From Candidatus Altarchaeota archaeon (GTDB lineage: Archaea > Altiarchaeota > Altiarchaeia > IMC4 > DAOVSA01), in contig DAOVSA010000038.1 of NCBI GenBank assembly GCA_030633635.1, positions 1-6,090 of the forward strand: 6,090 bases of DNA, given 5' to 3'. The first letter of the stretch is position 1; each line of letters begins with the position of its first letter. This document shows, in pieces, positions 4,979 to 6,090 of the stretch. The translations under genes and the position numbers were made by a program. The notes under the pieces are model-generated. The model was not told the origin of the DNA. It made no database searches and saw only the letters and a program-made list of their open reading frames with translations.

Positions 4979-5692
4979 ATGGACGGCATGGATCTCAATT
5001 TGATCAGAATTGCAAAATGGGTTGAGAAGACTGTTTTGAAAGATAATGAACGAAAATATTTCCGTTTTAGGATGGCAAGATTCTATGGGGATATCTGCAC
5101 CGGAGACGTGGTTGGTTGTAACCTCTCCTGTATCTATTGCTGGATTGGAAAGGCCAGAGAGGATCCCCAACTATCCGGAGAATTTTATTCTCCGGATAAA
5201 GTCGCCGAGAAACTGATTGATATGTCCAAGCGAAGCGATACCAAAAAAATTCGACTCTCTGGTGGGGAACCAACCATTGGAAGGTCCCATTTGCTGGCAT
5301 TGCTTGAATTGTTGCCATCAGACATATCCCTTATACTGGAGACGAACGGTACCTTAATCGATCGTGATTACGCGGATGAACTATCAAAGTTTGGAAACAT
5401 TCACGTCAGGGTTTCTTTGAAGGGTGCAACACCTGAAGAATTCGAGAGATTAACCTTGAGGGGTGGAGAAGGTTTTTATCTTCAGATGAATGCCCTAAGA
5501 AATCTGATCAATGCAGGGGTTTCGGTACATCCCGCAATAATCGACCTAACTCCAGTGAGCGGTTTAGCAAAATTAACCGAAAAATTGGCCGATATAGATG
5601 AAAAATTGGCTGTCGGGTTGGAATATGAACGTTTCGTTCCATCTCCTCGAGTTATAGAACGAATGAAAAAGCATGGATTCGTGTATCCATAG
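4979..5692 (+). CDS. Radical SAM protein, activase/MoaA-like
   Basis: The protein is 237 residues from ATG 4979-4981. It has the radical SAM cluster motif CNLSCIYC (C47, C51, C54), followed by the SAM-binding GGEP (95-98), ETNG (121-124) and a VRVSLKG strand (143-149). These mark a [4Fe-4S]/SAM enzyme of the single-domain type related to pyruvate-formate-lyase activases and MoaA. No extra cysteine cluster for a second Fe-S centre is seen: besides C47, C51 and C54 only C40 is present. The reaction and substrate are unknown. The frame is open upstream to a TTG at 4940, but those 13 codons are low-complexity GATAC-rich DNA, so the ATG is preferred; ATG 4988 is possible. It diverges from the reductase gene across a 121-nt shared promoter, so joint regulation, perhaps in lipid or cofactor modification, is inference. 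Confidence 0.85.
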   Translation: MDGMDLNLIRIAKWVEKTVLKDNERKYFRFRMARFYGDICTGDVVGCNLSCIYCWIGKAREDPQLSGEFYSPDKVAEKLIDMSKRSDTKKIRLSGGEPTIGRSHLLALLELLPSDISLILETNGTLIDRDYADELSKFGNIHVRVSLKGATPEEFERLTLRGGEGFYLQMNALRNLINAGVSVHPAIIDLTPVSGLAKLTEKLADIDEKLAVGLEYERFVPSPRVIERMKKHGFVYP

Positions 5693-5799
5693 ATATTCCT
5701 CACACAAATTCGGCTTTTTCATGCCACTTTAATTTCAGTTATTGATCAACTGATTTACTTCAGGATAAGAACTTATATATCAATGGGGATTAAAACTAA
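5693..5799. other. Intergenic region between the radical SAM gene and the transposase remnant
   Basis: After the stop codon there is a short T-run (CTTTTTC, 5714-5720), a possible termination signal. A small hairpin, CAGTT/AACTG (5736-5740 with 5748-5752), follows. No coding frame is convincing. Confidence 0.35.
5772..5781 (+). promoter_or_regulatory. Strong TATA-box-like sequence
   Basis: CTTATATATC is a close match to archaeal TATA boxes and sits about 26 nt before 5800-5805, where GGTGAT (Shine-Dalgarno-like) occurs. Transcription would enter the transposase remnant. Whether it belongs to the element or to the flank is not clear. Confidence 0.4.
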
Positions 5800-6090
5800 G
5801 GTGATTATGGCAAATCCGTACCAGTTTTTGGCGTACTGGAGCGTAATGGTAAAGTTTACACGACTGTTGTCCTGGATGTTTCAGCTGAAACCCTAATGTG
5901 GTCGAATCAAAGATTCGAACACGTGTCTGAGAGGCGTTGCCTCTCAGCCACATGACCGAAATCGAAGATAAAACAGAGAAGGGATCAGTTTACTATACCG
6001 ACTGCTTCAAGAGCTACAAGAGTCTGAAAAGGTACGGCAAACACTGCAGGATAAACAAGAAACATGCTTTCGCTAAAGGCAGGACTCACA
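5800..6090 (+). pseudogene. Truncated, interrupted IS1595/ISXO2-type transposase
   Basis: From about 5800 one frame gives GDYGKSVPVFGVLERNGKVY and continues to VSAETLM, ending at 5898. From 5952 another frame gives MTEIEDKTEKGSVYYTDCFK and continues to FAKGRTH at the window edge. Together they match the middle of ISXO2-like DDE transposases (IS1595 family): the PVFGVLER strand and the YTD motif with the second catalytic aspartate. The N-terminal zinc-ribbon region and the segment carrying the first catalytic aspartate are missing upstream, and the frame is closed by a TAA at 5797-5799. A 56-nt insert separates the two parts and shifts the frame by two. The gene continues past 6090, so its 3' end is unseen. 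It is inactive as it stands, barring an unusual bypass mechanism. Confidence 0.75.
5899..5954. mobile_element. 56-nt hairpin-rich insert within the transposase gene
   Basis: Removing 5899-5954 joins SAETLM directly to TEIEDKTEKG in one frame, so the insert boundaries are set by the coding frame, with ATG on both sides (5896-5898 and 5952-5954). The insert holds two perfect stems: TCGAATC/GATTCGA (5902-5908 with 5912-5918, loop AAA) and CTGAGAGGC/GCCTCTCAG (5927-5935 with 5939-5947, loop GTT). An outer ATGTGG/CCACAT pairing (5896-5901 with 5948-5953) encloses both, giving a three-way junction. CACGTG (5920-5925) lies between the stems. The family is unknown; it resembles a minimal palindromic mobile element. 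Confidence 0.6.

Noticed and set aside
4858..4998. 47-residue N-terminal extension of the reductase with a hydrophobic stretch (IIFFLILSI)
   Set aside because: Family members begin at the FAD-binding motif; the extension lies in the divergent promoter, and the hydrophobic run is a product of AT-rich sequence.
5807..5896. 29-codon plus frame from ATG after GGTGAT (MANPYQFLAYWS...)
   Set aside because: It overlaps the transposase fragment out of frame, the Shine-Dalgarno spacing is only 1 nt, and the composition looks like noise.
5899..5954. tRNA-like sequence, because GATTCGAAC resembles a T-loop read in reverse
   Set aside because: The flanking bases do not make a T-stem, and no anticodon arm or acceptor stem fits; two simple hairpins explain the sequence better.

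Overview
The window looks archaeal. It is AT-rich and carries an AcnX small-subunit protein (DUF126, half of the archaeal phosphomevalonate dehydratase), a geranylgeranyl-reductase-family flavoprotein, two proteins resembling the halves of a DUF1616 membrane protein, Shine-Dalgarno motifs of the GGTGAT type, TATA boxes and several possibly leaderless starts. I would guess a euryarchaeal or Thermoplasmatota-like lineage, but the sequence alone does not fix this.

Layout, left to right. Bases 1-313 hold no gene I can support. Positions 314-1513 (minus strand) encode two membrane-anchored, outward-facing proteins: a small protein with a DUF1616-like ectodomain, and upstream of it a DsbA-like thioredoxin-fold protein whose two halves are in reversed order. 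Positions 1687-2442 (minus) encode a fumarylacetoacetate-hydrolase-family enzyme. Positions 2443-3064 are a scarred region: a frameshifted tail of an MscS channel, a 121-bp segment bounded by a perfect 15-bp inverted repeat, a 62-codon orphan ORF and a 19-bp direct repeat. Positions 3065-4857 (minus) form a compact cluster: geranylgeranyl reductase, then a DUF1616-N-like membrane protein, then the DUF126 protein. Divergent from it, on plus, is a radical SAM protein (4979-5692). The right end (5800-6090) is a truncated IS1595/ISXO2-type transposase gene interrupted by a 56-nt hairpin-rich insert.

How the genes fit together. The DUF126 protein acts early in archaeal isoprenoid synthesis (mevalonate route) and geranylgeranyl reductase acts at the end (saturating lipid chains), so 3065-4857 reads as a membrane-lipid module; that the membrane protein between them takes part is inference. 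The Dsb-like and DUF1616-ectodomain proteins probably act together outside the membrane.

Most worth checking: the permuted Dsb fold; a 22-nt tandem duplication at the overlap of the membrane-protein and DUF126 genes that keeps them from being one in-frame fusion; the 56-nt structured insert in the transposase; and five GATAC boxes in the divergent promoter. No tRNA, rRNA or CRISPR array was seen.
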